From NCBI RefSeq assembly GCF_900199435.1, contig NZ_OAML01000002.1, forward strand, positions 496,001 through 560,000: 64,000 nt of DNA. The letters run 5' to 3'. Made by a program: the position numbers and the translations under genes. The DNA is from Pygmaiobacter massiliensis (GTDB lineage Bacteria; Bacillota; Clostridia; Oscillospirales; Ruminococcaceae). Below the pieces are notes generated by a model that did no database searches, was not told where the DNA came from, and saw only the letters and a program-made list of their open reading frames with translations. This document shows, piece by piece, positions 14,228 to 22,551 of the stretch; position 1 is the stretch's first letter; each line of letters starts with the position of its first letter.

Positions 14228-15634
14228 TTAATATTCGTCAGTGAGGAAAGCGAAGAACGCTTGATAACACATGTAGACGTCCAGTTTGGACGCTACTTCA
14301 AATGGAGAGTGCATCGAAAGCAAGGGCACACCGATATCTACAACATCGATGTTCTGATTTGCGACATACTTTGCAACAGTTCCGCCGCCACCTGCATCTA
14401 CCTTGCCCAGCTCACCGGTCTGCCAGCACACGTTATGGCGGTCCAGCATGCCGGTAAAGTAAGCCATGGTTTCTGCGGAAGCATCCGATGTGCCGTACTT
14501 TCCGCCGCTGCCGGTGTATTTTGTTACAACAACGCCGCGCCCAAGGTGTGCCACGTTGTTCTTTTCATTTACGCTCGGGAAGGTCGGGTCAAGTGCCGCA
14601 TTTACATCTGCCGAAAGGCATCTTGCGAGGGCAATCAACTTTTTGTAGTCGGCGCCTGCCCCCTCTGCCAAGAACTGCAGATAGTGGAACAGGAAAGCCG
14701 AATTCAGCCCGGTGTTGCCATCAGAGCCAATCTCTTCTTTATCGGCAAAGCAGGTCACTGTGGTATATTTCGGCTGTTTGGTATCAAGCTCTGCGCGCAT
14801 TGCTGTATAGGCACACACTTTGTCGTCGTGGCCGTAAGCGCCAATCATGCTGCGGTCAAAGCCCAAATCGCGTGCACGGTTTGCCGGAACAACCTCGATT
14901 TCTGCGCAGACAAAATCTTTTTCGGTGATGCCGTATTTTTCATTGAGCAGCTTTAAGGTGAAGAGCTTTACGCGATCTTTGAGCTCTTTGTCCTCATACG
15001 GCAAAGAGCCTACGAGCACATTGAGCTCTTCGCCCTTAATTCCGCCGCCGAGGGTGCGTTTATCCTGCTCATGTCCAAGATGGGGCAGCAGGTCTGTGAC
15101 GCAGAATACGGGGTCCGTTTCGTCCTCACCAATTACAAAAGGCTGCACCGTGCCGTCAGCCTTTGCAAATACGCCGTGAATCGCCAAAGGAATTGCCGTC
15201 CACTGGTATTTGCGAATGCCGCCGTAATAATGTGTTTTAAAGAGTGCCAGCTCGCTGTCTTCATAAAGCGGACGAGCTTTTAAATCGAGCCGCGGAGAGT
15301 CAATATGTGCGATGTTGATATGTACGCCTTCTTCGAGCGGAGCGGTGCCAAACGTGGTCATCATAAGAGCTTTGCCGCGATTGTTAAAATAGACCTTATC
15401 GCCGGGCTTGTAAGCCTTTGCGGGTTCGTATTCAGTGTAGCCTGCCGCTTTCAGCAGGGTAACCGCCTCGCAAACAAATTCGCGCTCGGTTTTCGCTGCG
15501 TTCATAAAAGCCTTGTAGTCCTCGCAAAATGCGGTACATTCCTGCACAGCGTCGGGTTTGGTATCGGCAACGTGCTGATAGTCAAAAAGAAGGGTTTCTG
15601 CCAGCTGCTGGCCGGCGGTTTTCTGTTTTTCCAT
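14228..15634 (-). CDS. M18-family aminopeptidase
   Basis: Cytoplasmic zinc metallopeptidase that trims N-terminal residues, 468 residues, typical of bacterial M18 (aspartyl aminopeptidase family). Zinc-site segments are recognisable: INIAHIDSPRLDLK (first metal histidine and aspartate, about residue 110), FADKEEIGSDGNTG (catalytic Glu-Glu, about 302), SADVNAALDPTF and the C-terminal PLLSMHSPFEV with the last metal histidine. It follows the transglycosylase gene by 82 bp and may be read with it. A second M18 substrate class cannot be excluded, so no symbol is given. Confidence 0.88.
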   Translation of the reverse strand: MEKQKTAGQQLAETLLFDYQHVADTKPDAVQECTAFCEDYKAFMNAAKTEREFVCEAVTLLKAAGYTEYEPAKAYKPGDKVYFNNRGKALMMTTFGTAPLEEGVHINIAHIDSPRLDLKARPLYEDSELALFKTHYYGGIRKYQWTAIPLAIHGVFAKADGTVQPFVIGEDETDPVFCVTDLLPHLGHEQDKRTLGGGIKGEELNVLVGSLPYEDKELKDRVKLFTLKLLNEKYGITEKDFVCAEIEVVPANRARDLGFDRSMIGAYGHDDKVCAYTAMRAELDTKQPKYTTVTCFADKEEIGSDGNTGLNSAFLFHYLQFLAEGAGADYKKLIALARCLSADVNAALDPTFPSVNEKNNVAHLGRGVVVTKYTGSGGKYGTSDASAETMAYFTGMLDRHNVCWQTGELGKVDAGGGGTVAKYVANQNIDVVDIGVPLLSMHSPFEVASKLDVYMCYQAFFAFLTDEY

Positions 15635-15716
15635 AGGTTCGCCTTTCCGGGGCCGCGCTTTGGCAGCTGAATAGCTGCGCTAAAAACACCGGCCTTCTGA
15701 TTTTTTATTTCGCTTT

Positions 15717-16379
15717 TCATTTTGCCACAGGGGGCGTAGATGAAAAAGTGATAAGACTGTTGGCTTCTGCGCCGTAAAGCTCGGTGTATTTTTCATAAGC
15801 ACGACCGACCTTATAGACGTAGAGATTCATTTGCGTGTAAGGGAATTCTTTCAGCGTGTGCTCATCCTGGGCGTAGCGTTCATCCGCAAGCAGTTTATCC
15901 ACGGTTCCCCAGCCACTATGATAAGCGGCCGCAGCGGTGGATATATCCCCATATCGTGCAATACATCGGGAAAGGAAGTAGGCACCAAATCGCACATTGA
16001 TTTCCGGATCGTACAGCTGGTCGAAGGTAATATCTTCTCCGCTTGCGATTTTCAGCTTAATCCATGCAAATGTTTCTTCGGTAATCTGCATCAGCCCGCG
16101 CGCGTCTACGTTAGACTGCGCATTGGGATCAAATCCGCTTTCGGTGCGAATAATGGAGTAGATAATCAACGGATCAATTTCATATTCTGCCGCGTATTTT
16201 TCAACGAGCTCACTGTACTTGCGCGGGTGGGTTTGAGAATCTATCTTTCGCAAGCCTTGCGGCAGAGCAAACAGCACCGCCGAAGCAAGCAGCAACAGTA
16301 AAAAAAAGATGGTGCTGCCTCTCAGTCGATGCTGGTTAGATTGTTTATTGGTCTTTCCAGTAGTTTTTCTGCTTTGCAA
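15717..16379 (-). CDS. Membrane-anchored lytic transglycosylase (SLT domain)
   Basis: Peptidoglycan lyase of the soluble-lytic-transglycosylase fold, about 220 residues. A basic N terminus and one membrane helix (TIFFLLLLLASAVLFALP) precede the SLT domain. The catalytic glutamate lies in IIYSIIRTESGFDPNA, followed by ARGLMQITEETFAW and AAAAYHSGWGTV. I start it at TTG 16379 because AGAGGA lies six bases upstream. A GTG at 16409 in the same frame would lengthen the overlap with coaE from 58 to 88 bp. It sits between coaE and the aminopeptidase, as in many Clostridia. Confidence 0.85.
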   Translation of the reverse strand: MQSRKTTGKTNKQSNQHRLRGSTIFFLLLLLASAVLFALPQGLRKIDSQTHPRKYSELVEKYAAEYEIDPLIIYSIIRTESGFDPNAQSNVDARGLMQITEETFAWIKLKIASGEDITFDQLYDPEINVRFGAYFLSRCIARYGDISTAAAAYHSGWGTVDKLLADERYAQDEHTLKEFPYTQMNLYVYKVGRAYEKYTELYGAEANSLITFSSTPPVAK

Positions 16380-16933
16380 ATCAGGTCCTCTTTGTTCGTC
16401 AGGTTCCACAGGCAGTGGGTTGCCCCCTGCTGTAACACCTGGTTGTTGGGTTGCCGGGCGAGGCGGTTTGCAGCAGCCTCTTTGCTTACTTTATCGCGAG
16501 CCATAATCCGAGCTATCTGTGTTTCCGGCTCGGCTAATACCGCGATAATTTCATCGCAAAAGGCAGCAAACGGGGTGCCGATAATAAGCGCACCGTCGAG
16601 AAATACAAGTGTTTCCCCATCGGCACGATACCGTTCAATCCGGCGCTGAATTTCAGCGTAGATGAGCGGCGTTGTCACTTTTGTAAGCCGCCGCTGGCCT
16701 TCTTGTGTTGCAAAGGCGCGCTCGCCCATTACGCGCCGCTCCAGTGCCCCGCAAGCGTCACAGATGTCCTCACCGAACTCTTGCTGTAATGCCTTCACAT
16801 AAGGGCTGCCAGGCACCGCCAGCTCCCGGCTGATGCCGTCGCCGTCGATAACCGGATACCCAAGAGCAGCGTAGTGCGCAGCAACTGTGCTTTTACCACT
16901 GCCTGAAGAGCCGGTGATTCCTATGACTTTCAT
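16322..16933 (-). CDS. coaE: Dephospho-CoA kinase
   Basis: Phosphorylates dephospho-CoA on the ribose 3'-hydroxyl with ATP, the last step of coenzyme A synthesis. About 203 residues, normal length. P-loop GITGSSGSGKST lies near residues 5-16, the substrate lid region PVIDGDGISREL near 29-40, and the family tail RMARDKVSKEAAANRLARQ-like segment near 143-160. The ATG at 16933 is used. Its 3' end overlaps the transglycosylase start by about 58 bp, a long overlap that implies coupled translation. Confidence 0.92.
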   Translation of the reverse strand: MKVIGITGSSGSGKSTVAAHYAALGYPVIDGDGISRELAVPGSPYVKALQQEFGEDICDACGALERRVMGERAFATQEGQRRLTKVTTPLIYAEIQRRIERYRADGETLVFLDGALIIGTPFAAFCDEIIAVLAEPETQIARIMARDKVSKEAAANRLARQPNNQVLQQGATHCLWNLTNKEDLICKAEKLLERPINNLTSID

Positions 16934-17008
16934 GATCCTCAATCCTTTGGCGCGACCGTTTTAGTATAGCCCGGCACGCAGTTTCTATGATATAAGATAG
17001 TCAGTTGT

Positions 17009-18028
17009 TTACAATTTAATGACTTGGAATGCGGCAGCACGGATTAAACGATTGTACACCGCCATCGAAACGCCGGTCGTAGACGGGCAGTGCGCGTACA
17101 CTATTTTGGCGCCTTTTTCATCGCATTCGCGCAGGGCAGAAAACAGCCGTTGTGCCTGCCCTGCTGCATCTTCTCGCGCACCGCAGACAACACACGGTAC
17201 GGCAAGGCTGCTGACCTCTTCTTCGTAGCACATTGCAAACACACCCGCTCCGGCATGCTGCGCTATAAAAGCCTGATAGGCTTCTGCGCTGCCGTCAAGC
17301 AAAACCACATTTGCTTTGGGGGAATAGTGCTTATACTTCATGCCCGGAGAAGCCGCAACCGCACCCTCTTGCAGCTTGTTCAAAATCGCGTCGGAAAGCA
17401 AAACTTCTTTGCCCAGCACAGTTTCAAGCTGCTCTTTGGTAATGTAACCGGGGCGCAGCAGCATCGGCTGCTCGCCCGCGATGGTAATCACGGTAGATTC
17501 TACCCCTACGGAACATTCGCCGCCGTCAATCACGAGGGGGATGCGGCCCTGCAAATCGCGAAAAGTATGCCGCGCGTTGGTGGGGCTGGGCAGACCTGAA
17601 AGGTTTGCCGAAGGGGCCGCAAGCGGCAAGCCGGAAAGCCGGATTAGTTCTGCTGCGACGAGGTGCGAAGGCATACGCACCGCAACGGTGGGCAGCCCTG
17701 CGCAGACACTGTCTGCTATTTTGTCGCCGCGCTGCATGATAATCGTAAGCGGGCCGGGCCAAAATGCTGCTGCCAGCTTTTTGCAGTCCTCCGGCACTTC
17801 TTTTACGACACCTTCCAGACCCGTCATATCTGCAATGTGCACAATCAGTGGGTTGTCTTGCGGACGACCTTTGGCGGCAAAAATTTTCGCCACTGCATTA
17901 TTGTTGGTTGCGTCAGCAGCAAGCCCATACACCGTTTCGGTGGGGATGCCAACTGTTTCGCCCTCGCGAAGTAATTTTGCTGCATATGCCAGAGATTCCG
18001 GAGCCGCAGCTTTCAGCTCGGTATACAT
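17009..18028 (-). CDS. tsaC: L-threonylcarbamoyladenylate synthase (Sua5/YwlC type)
   Basis: Makes threonylcarbamoyl-AMP from threonine, bicarbonate and ATP for the t6A37 modification of ANN-reading tRNAs. It has the two-domain Sua5 layout, 339 residues. The YrdC domain (about 1-205) contains GIPTETVYGLAADA, KGRPQDNPLIVHI, WPGPLTII and PSANLSGLPSPT. A linker with PGMKYKHYSPKA leads to the C-terminal Sua5 domain (about 225-339). The ATG at 18028, with GAAAGGA ten bases upstream, is preferred over one at 18076. It follows prfA directly, a common pairing. The B. subtilis name for this long form is ywlC. Confidence 0.9.
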   Translation of the reverse strand: MYTELKAAAPESLAYAAKLLREGETVGIPTETVYGLAADATNNNAVAKIFAAKGRPQDNPLIVHIADMTGLEGVVKEVPEDCKKLAAAFWPGPLTIIMQRGDKIADSVCAGLPTVAVRMPSHLVAAELIRLSGLPLAAPSANLSGLPSPTNARHTFRDLQGRIPLVIDGGECSVGVESTVITIAGEQPMLLRPGYITKEQLETVLGKEVLLSDAILNKLQEGAVAASPGMKYKHYSPKANVVLLDGSAEAYQAFIAQHAGAGVFAMCYEEEVSSLAVPCVVCGAREDAAGQAQRLFSALRECDEKGAKIVYAHCPSTTGVSMAVYNRLIRAAAFQVIKL

Positions 18029-18109
18029 TGGAACATCAGTCCTTTCAGGGAATTGCCGGGGTTTGCAGCAGAACAAATTGCCGCAGTTCCCTTTGCGGCA
18101 AAGGCGTGT

Positions 18110-19186
18110 TTACGCCTCCTCTGAATTTTTCAGTTTTTCTGCCTGGTCAGCGGTGACCAGCGCATCAATCATTTCGTCCAGGTTACCGTCCAGGAACGAA
18201 TCCAACTTGTACAATGTCAGGCCGATGCGGTGATCGGTCACGCGGCCCTGCGGGTAGTTGTAGGTACGGATGCGCCCGCTTCGGTCGCCGGTACCGACCT
18301 GGCTTTTTCGCTCTGCTGAAATTTCAGCATGCTGTTCTTCCTGCTTTTGCTGCAACAAGCGGCTGCGCAAAACACGCAATGCTTTGTCTTTGTTCTTATA
18401 CTGGCTACGTTCGTCCTGGCATTCTACTACCATGCCGGTCGGCAAATGGGTCACGCGGATTGCTGACGAGGTTTTATTGATATGCTGACCGCCTGCACCG
18501 GAGGAACGAAAGGTATCAATTTTCAAATCATTCATGTTCAAATCGAACTCTACTTCCTCAGCTTCCGGCATAACCGCAACGGTGGCTGCTGAAGTGTGCA
18601 CACGACCCTGTGTTTCTGTTTCGGGCACGCGCTGTACGCGGTGGGTACCGCCTTCAAATTTAAGCCGGCTGTAAGCGCCTTCACCGTCAATGGTAAAGCT
18701 GACCTCTTTTACGCCGCCGAGCTCGGTTTCGTTGATGTTATTGATTTCAATCTGCCAGCCTCTTGCTTCGGCATACATCGAATACATACGGAACAGGCTA
18801 TGTGCAAACAGCGCAGCCTCCTCGCCGCCGGTGCCACCTCGAATTTCCATGATGATATTTTTATCATCGTTCTCATCCTTGGGCAACATCAAAATTTTCA
18901 GCTCTTCGCTGTACTTAGCGCAAAGCTCTTTGTTGTCGTCATATTCCTGCTGCACCATTTCTTTAAAGTCAGCGTCAAGGCCGCCTTCTTCCAGCAGGCT
19001 CTTTGCTTCTTCAAAAGCATCTTTTGCAACGGTGTACTCGTCCAGCTTTTCAATGATGGGGGTCAGGTTTTTATGCTCTTTCATCAGGTTGCGGTAAAGC
19101 TCGTTATTTGAGATAACCGTCGGGTCGGTAAGCTGGTTATTAATCTCTTCGTAGTGGCGTTTAACTTCAAATAATTTATCAATCAT
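18110..19186 (-). CDS. prfA: Peptide chain release factor 1
   Basis: Recognises UAA and UAG stop codons and triggers peptide release on the ribosome. It is 358 residues, standard for RF1. The catalytic loop [18 protein letters not shown] (GGQ near residue 232) and the helical domain 1 are intact. The sequence after GGQ has the class I feature [16 protein letters not shown]. It lies 130 bp after a DUF951 gene and 82 bp before tsaC. Hydroxylation or methylation of the GGQ glutamine normally needs PrmC, whose gene often lies next to prfA but is not seen here. Confidence 0.95.
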   Translation of the reverse strand: MIDKLFEVKRHYEEINNQLTDPTVISNNELYRNLMKEHKNLTPIIEKLDEYTVAKDAFEEAKSLLEEGGLDADFKEMVQQEYDDNKELCAKYSEELKILMLPKDENDDKNIIMEIRGGTGGEEAALFAHSLFRMYSMYAEARGWQIEINNINETELGGVKEVSFTIDGEGAYSRLKFEGGTHRVQRVPETETQGRVHTSAATVAVMPEAEEVEFDLNMNDLKIDTFRSSGAGGQHINKTSSAIRVTHLPTGMVVECQDERSQYKNKDKALRVLRSRLLQQKQEEQHAEISAERKSQVGTGDRSGRIRTYNYPQGRVTDHRIGLTLYKLDSFLDGNLDEMIDALVTADQAEKLKNSEEA

Positions 19187-19317
19187 CGTGAAACTTATCC
19201 TTTCTATTGGGCAGCTTTGCGCATTTTAGCAAAGCTGTTTTGCTGTGAGCAGCTGCATCGAAAAAAGCGCAGCAAATTCACGGCGCCGTTGCGTCGTCTG
19301 CCTCATTTTCACAGTCG

Positions 19318-19506
19318 CTATCGCTCTGCCTCACGAATGACCTTTTTGATGTTTTTTTCAATTTTGGCTCGGGGCACCATGATTTCATGTCCGCATTTGG
19401 TACAGCGAATCCTAAAATCCATGCCCACACGTAACACGTCAAACTCATTATTCTGGCAAGGGTGTGGTTTTTTTACAAGAATTTTATCTCCTACCTGTAC
19501 ATCCAT
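19318..19506 (-). CDS. DUF951 family small protein
   Basis: A 62-residue protein: an SH3-like start (DVQVGDKILVKKPHPC) and a zinc-ribbon-like pair of cysteines in IRCTKCGHEIMVPR. It is conserved in Firmicutes, often near prfA or rpsF-type translation genes, and has no firm function. The ATG at 19506 with AAGGAAGG upstream gives the usual family length; the frame extends further 5' but without similarity. Confidence 0.85.
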   Translation of the reverse strand: MDVQVGDKILVKKPHPCQNNEFDVLRVGMDFRIRCTKCGHEIMVPRAKIEKNIKKVIREAER

Positions 19507-19677
19507 CTGCGGCACCTTCCTTTCGTTATCCTTATCGGACAGATAGGTTATATTATAATACATTGCAGTGATTTGTGCAATTCCCCCGGCATATATTCTA
19601 AGTGTATCCGCTCTTGTTTGAGAGCGGTGTGAATTGATGCGCGGCATGGCCAGCTGCCGCCGGAGGAGGAAACACAG

Positions 19678-20580
19678 ATGAAGTTTTATGCCGAGGAGCC
19701 CGCTGCCGTCCCTGACCTGTTTACGCTGCCCGCCCTAAGGGAAGCCCAGAGGACCGGCGCGATTTTACAAAGCACCGCGCTCTTTTTTGATACCGACAAA
19801 AGCCTGCACTTTCGGCTGGCGGGGCTAAACGCCATTATGCCCTATGAAGAGTGCGCAGACGGCATCACCGAGGGCAGTGTGCGTGATATCGCGATTATCA
19901 CCCGGGTTGGCCGGGGCGCTTGTTTTGTTGTCAAAGAAATTGACGAAAGTGGCAGCGAGCCGAAATTAATTCTCTCGCGCGCTGAGGCGCAGCGCCGCTG
20001 CAAGGCAGAGTACATAGACACGCTCGAGCCGGGCACTATTATCTCGTGCGTTGCCACTCATATTGAATCGTTTGGCGTCTTTTGCGATGTCGGTTGCGGC
20101 ATCAGCGCATTGCTGCCGATTGATTGCCTTTCAGTTTCGCGTATTTCGTCCCCTGCTGACCGGGTGCGCACCGGCGAAAAACTGCTTTGCATTGTGCGCT
20201 CGCGCGATGCACAAGGGCGCTTGGTGCTGACCATGAAAGAGCTGCTTGGCACCTGGCAGCAAAACGCCGACCTGTTTCATGTAGGCATGAGCGTGACGGG
20301 AATTGTACGCAGTATTGAAGAGTATGGCGTATTTGTAGAGCTTGCCCCTAACCTCGCAGGCCTTGCAGAATATGATAACCGACTGGTCCCCGGTGATGCG
20401 GTGAGCGTTTACATTAAAAGCATTCTGCCCGACAAGATGAAAGTAAAGCTGGTACTGCTCTCGCGCTTGGCGCGCCCGGATGTGCCGCCACCGCTGCACC
20501 ACTTTATTACGGAAGGAAAAGTGGAGCACTGGGTCTATTCCACCCCCAATGCCAAAAAGCAGATTGAAACGACATTCTAA
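19678..20580 (+). CDS. S1 RNA-binding domain protein
   Basis: 300 residues. Two S1-type OB folds can be recognised: about residues 118-185 (LEPGTIISCVATHIESFGVF and a PADRVRTGEKLLC segment) and about 198-265 (FHVGMSVTGIVRSIEEYGVF and VPGDAVSVYIKSI). It is an RpsA/YugI-like RNA-binding protein rather than ribosomal S1 itself, since only two repeats are present and the N-terminal 110 residues are not an S1 repeat that I can recognise. A strong GGAGGAGG site precedes the ATG. It is divergent from the DUF951-prfA group. Role in translation or RNA metabolism is inferred from the domain. Confidence 0.75.
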   Translation: MKFYAEEPAAVPDLFTLPALREAQRTGAILQSTALFFDTDKSLHFRLAGLNAIMPYEECADGITEGSVRDIAIITRVGRGACFVVKEIDESGSEPKLILSRAEAQRRCKAEYIDTLEPGTIISCVATHIESFGVFCDVGCGISALLPIDCLSVSRISSPADRVRTGEKLLCIVRSRDAQGRLVLTMKELLGTWQQNADLFHVGMSVTGIVRSIEEYGVFVELAPNLAGLAEYDNRLVPGDAVSVYIKSILPDKMKVKLVLLSRLARPDVPPPLHHFITEGKVEHWVYSTPNAKKQIETTF

Positions 20581-20591
20581 CCGTTCCTTCC

Positions 20592-20620
20592 TTTACATTT
20601 TATCCGGTTTGCGGTATAGT
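20592..20620 (+). promoter_or_regulatory. Promoter of the DUF4364 gene
   Basis: TTTACA (20592-20597) and TATAGT (20615-20620) with a 17-base spacer, only 12 bp after the S1 gene stop. Transcription from near 20627 would give a leader of about 120 nt. Confidence 0.7.
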
Positions 20621-20626
20621 TATTTC

Positions 20627-20746
20627 ATAGGCAGCAGATAAAAAGCGTCGGTTTTTTGCCGCCGCTTGCCAGATAACCCGGCAAAGGTGCCAAAAAGGAA
20701 GCCGTGCAGCCCCAGGGCCGTACGGAAAGGAAGGAAGTTCCTCATC
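20627..20746 (+). other. Structured 5' leader of the DUF4364 gene
   Basis: The leader holds at least two good stems: AAGCGTCGG paired with CCGCCGCTT (about 20641-20666), then GCC...GGC around ATAACCC, and a third involving GCCGTGC and GTACGG. I could not match it to a known riboswitch class. No terminator hairpin is visible, so if regulatory it would act on translation. Confidence 0.35.
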
Positions 20747-21304
20747 GTGACAAAAAAAGCGTTTACCGCGGGAGTGCGGCCCGGTGGGTTAACCACCTCC
20801 ACCGAAATACGAATTCTTTTATGCTACCTGCTGCAAAGCGTTGGTATGCCCCTTAGTCGGGCTGAAATTGAAAATGCACTGCTCAGCGAAGAGCTGGTGA
20901 ATTATTTTGAGATGGCGGAAGCGCTTGGTGACCTTTGTGAAAAAGGGCACCTCGCCCTCAACGCTGACAATAAATACACCATTACTGAGAGCGGCAGTGC
21001 CCTTGCGGCCGCGCTTAAAAGTGATGTGCCGCGCAGTGTGCGCGAAGCTGCCGTCAACGCAGTTATCAGCGCACAGGTGTATAAGCGCAAAAAAGCACAG
21101 CACCACGCAACCCACGAAAAAAACAAAAACGGGTATATGGTGCACTGCTACATTGAGGATTTGGGAGAGCGGGTTTTTTCGCTGGACCTTTACATGCCCG
21201 ATGAGCTTTCTGCAAAAGCGGTAGAAGAAAAATTCGTGAGCCGTGGAGATGACTTATTCAGCAACATTCTCTCTATGATGATTGAACCCGGCAGCGACAA
21301 ATAA
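20747..21304 (+). CDS. DUF4364 family protein (winged-helix-like)
   Basis: 185 residues. The N-terminal half reads like a winged helix (EIRILLCYLLQSVGMPLSRAEIENAL, then a recognition-helix-like segment and a NKYTITESG wing), as in DUF4364 proteins of Clostridia. The function is unknown; a regulator is the likely class. GTG at 20747, with GGAAGGAAG nearby, is preferred over an ATG at 20666, because the latter would translate through the promoter-proximal leader hairpins with no similarity. A bidirectional terminator follows. Confidence 0.75.
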   Translation: MTKKAFTAGVRPGGLTTSTEIRILLCYLLQSVGMPLSRAEIENALLSEELVNYFEMAEALGDLCEKGHLALNADNKYTITESGSALAAALKSDVPRSVREAAVNAVISAQVYKRKKAQHHATHEKNKNGYMVHCYIEDLGERVFSLDLYMPDELSAKAVEEKFVSRGDDLFSNILSMMIEPGSDK

Positions 21305-21307
21305 AAA

Positions 21308-21346
21308 GAACATCGGCAGCAGAATTTTTCTGCTGCCGATGCTTTT
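21308..21346. terminator. Bidirectional terminator
   Basis: CATCGGCAGCAG pairs with CTGCTGCCGATG around a short loop, with T or A runs on both sides. It ends both the DUF4364 gene and the convergent gene at 21356-21781. Confidence 0.85.
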
Positions 21347-21355
21347 TGTCTTGGC

Positions 21356-21781
21356 TTATTGTGGCTGTGGGGTTGCCTGCTGCTCAAAAAACACTGTTTC
21401 TACAATTTGAACAAAGCTGTCTGATCTGTTTTTTAACTTATACGTTTTTTCTTTATAGCTTACGGTGTTCTGGCTTACCGCAACCGTTTGGGTCGTGCCG
21501 TCTCTTAAAAAGTACCGAATGGTGATAATCGGTGTTTCTTCGGGCGCTTTACCGAAATTATAAACCAGCAGCCCCGCAGCATTCACGGACTGGCGGATTT
21601 TGTCCTGCTCAGTCAGCTTCACCACTTCGTCCGCTTTGTTAGCCGAAGTAATTTCAACCTGTAACACTTCTGCATATTCCGGCAGTCCGCTCAGATTCAT
21701 TCCCTTTACGCTAAAATAAACCGCCAGCAACACCAGTAATACCGCTGCCGGTGCCAGCCATTTTTTCATCTTTTCAGTCAT
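21356..21781 (-). CDS. Membrane-anchored secreted protein of unknown function
   Basis: 141 residues. One N-terminal membrane helix (WLAPAAVLLVLLAVYFSV) is followed by an extracellular domain of beta-strand character, including VEITSANKADEVVKL and ITIRYFLRDGTTQTVAV and ending in a polar proline/glutamine tail. It resembles small Firmicute DUF5301-like exported proteins, but I am not certain of the family. The ATG at 21781 has AGGGAGAAA upstream. It lies downstream of the sugar transferase gene with a gap of about 100 bp. Confidence 0.6.
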   Translation of the reverse strand: MTEKMKKWLAPAAVLLVLLAVYFSVKGMNLSGLPEYAEVLQVEITSANKADEVVKLTEQDKIRQSVNAAGLLVYNFGKAPEETPIITIRYFLRDGTTQTVAVSQNTVSYKEKTYKLKNRSDSFVQIVETVFFEQQATPQPQ

Positions 21782-21883
21782 ATGTTTTCTCCCTGCTTTG
21801 TTCTGTTTTTCATCGCGTATTTTCACGCCTGTAAAAAACAAAAGCCACTCGAACTGCTTTTTTGCCGCCCGGGTGGCTTTTTT

Positions 21884-22480
21884 CTATTTCTTTTGTTCCT
21901 GCGCGCCTTCTACAACACCTTTGGCAAACAACACGTTGGTGATTGTTTTAAAGAAAATCTTTATATCCAGCCCAAGGCTGATGTTTTTGGCATAATAGCC
22001 ATCCAGTTCTGCTTTTACAGGGATTGGCAGCTCATCGCGGCCGTTAATTTGTGCCCAGCCGGTAAGCCCTGGCACCAAATCGTTCGCGCCGTATTTGTCG
22101 CGCTCTTCAATCAGGTCATATTGGTTCCACAGTGCTGGCCGCGGCCCCACAATGCTCATTTCGCCTTTTAGGATATTGAGTATCTGCGGAAGCTCATCCA
22201 AGCTGGTTTTGCGCAAAAAATGGCCAACCGGAGTAATCATAGCATCTGCATTGCCTAAAAGGTGGGTCGGCACATCTTTGGGTGTATCGCTGTACATACT
22301 GCGAAACTTGAGGATTTCAAAATGCGTTTTCCCCTTACCTACACGTTTTTGGCGAAACAGTACCGGCCCCCTGCTTGTCGCTTTGATCCACACTGCGAGA
22401 ATCAAAAACAGTGGAGACAGCACGATTAACCCTGCAAGAGAAAGCACAAAATCTATAATTCGTTTGATTGCCTTGTACAT
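21884..22480 (-). CDS. Undecaprenyl-phosphate sugar transferase (bacterial sugar transferase family)
   Basis: Membrane phosphoglycosyl transferase, 198 residues, that moves a sugar-phosphate from a UDP-sugar to undecaprenyl phosphate to start a surface polysaccharide repeat. It is the small monotopic type. A membrane helix (DFVLSLAGLIVLSPLFLIL) is followed by the signature KFRSMYSD, the catalytic Asp-Glu in TSLDELPQILNILKGEMSIVGPRP, and PGLTGWAQINGRD. The ATG at 22480 has AGAGGGA upstream; a longer frame to 22552 is rejected. It follows the CapD-like gene by 71 bp. The sugar is not predictable. Confidence 0.88.
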   Translation of the reverse strand: MYKAIKRIIDFVLSLAGLIVLSPLFLILAVWIKATSRGPVLFRQKRVGKGKTHFEILKFRSMYSDTPKDVPTHLLGNADAMITPVGHFLRKTSLDELPQILNILKGEMSIVGPRPALWNQYDLIEERDKYGANDLVPGLTGWAQINGRDELPIPVKAELDGYYAKNISLGLDIKIFFKTITNVLFAKGVVEGAQEQKK

Positions 22481-22551
22481 CGCAAACTTCCCTCTGGTAT
22501 CAGGCCCCCAGCAATACCTGCGTAAAGCACCGCAAAGCCGGGTTGCCTTCA

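Noticed and set aside
20627-20746. Assignment of the DUF4364 leader to c-di-GMP, cobalamin or ZTP riboswitches
   Set aside because: Short pieces resemble parts of these (GGCAAAGG, GGTGCC), but the full conserved cores are not present in the right order.
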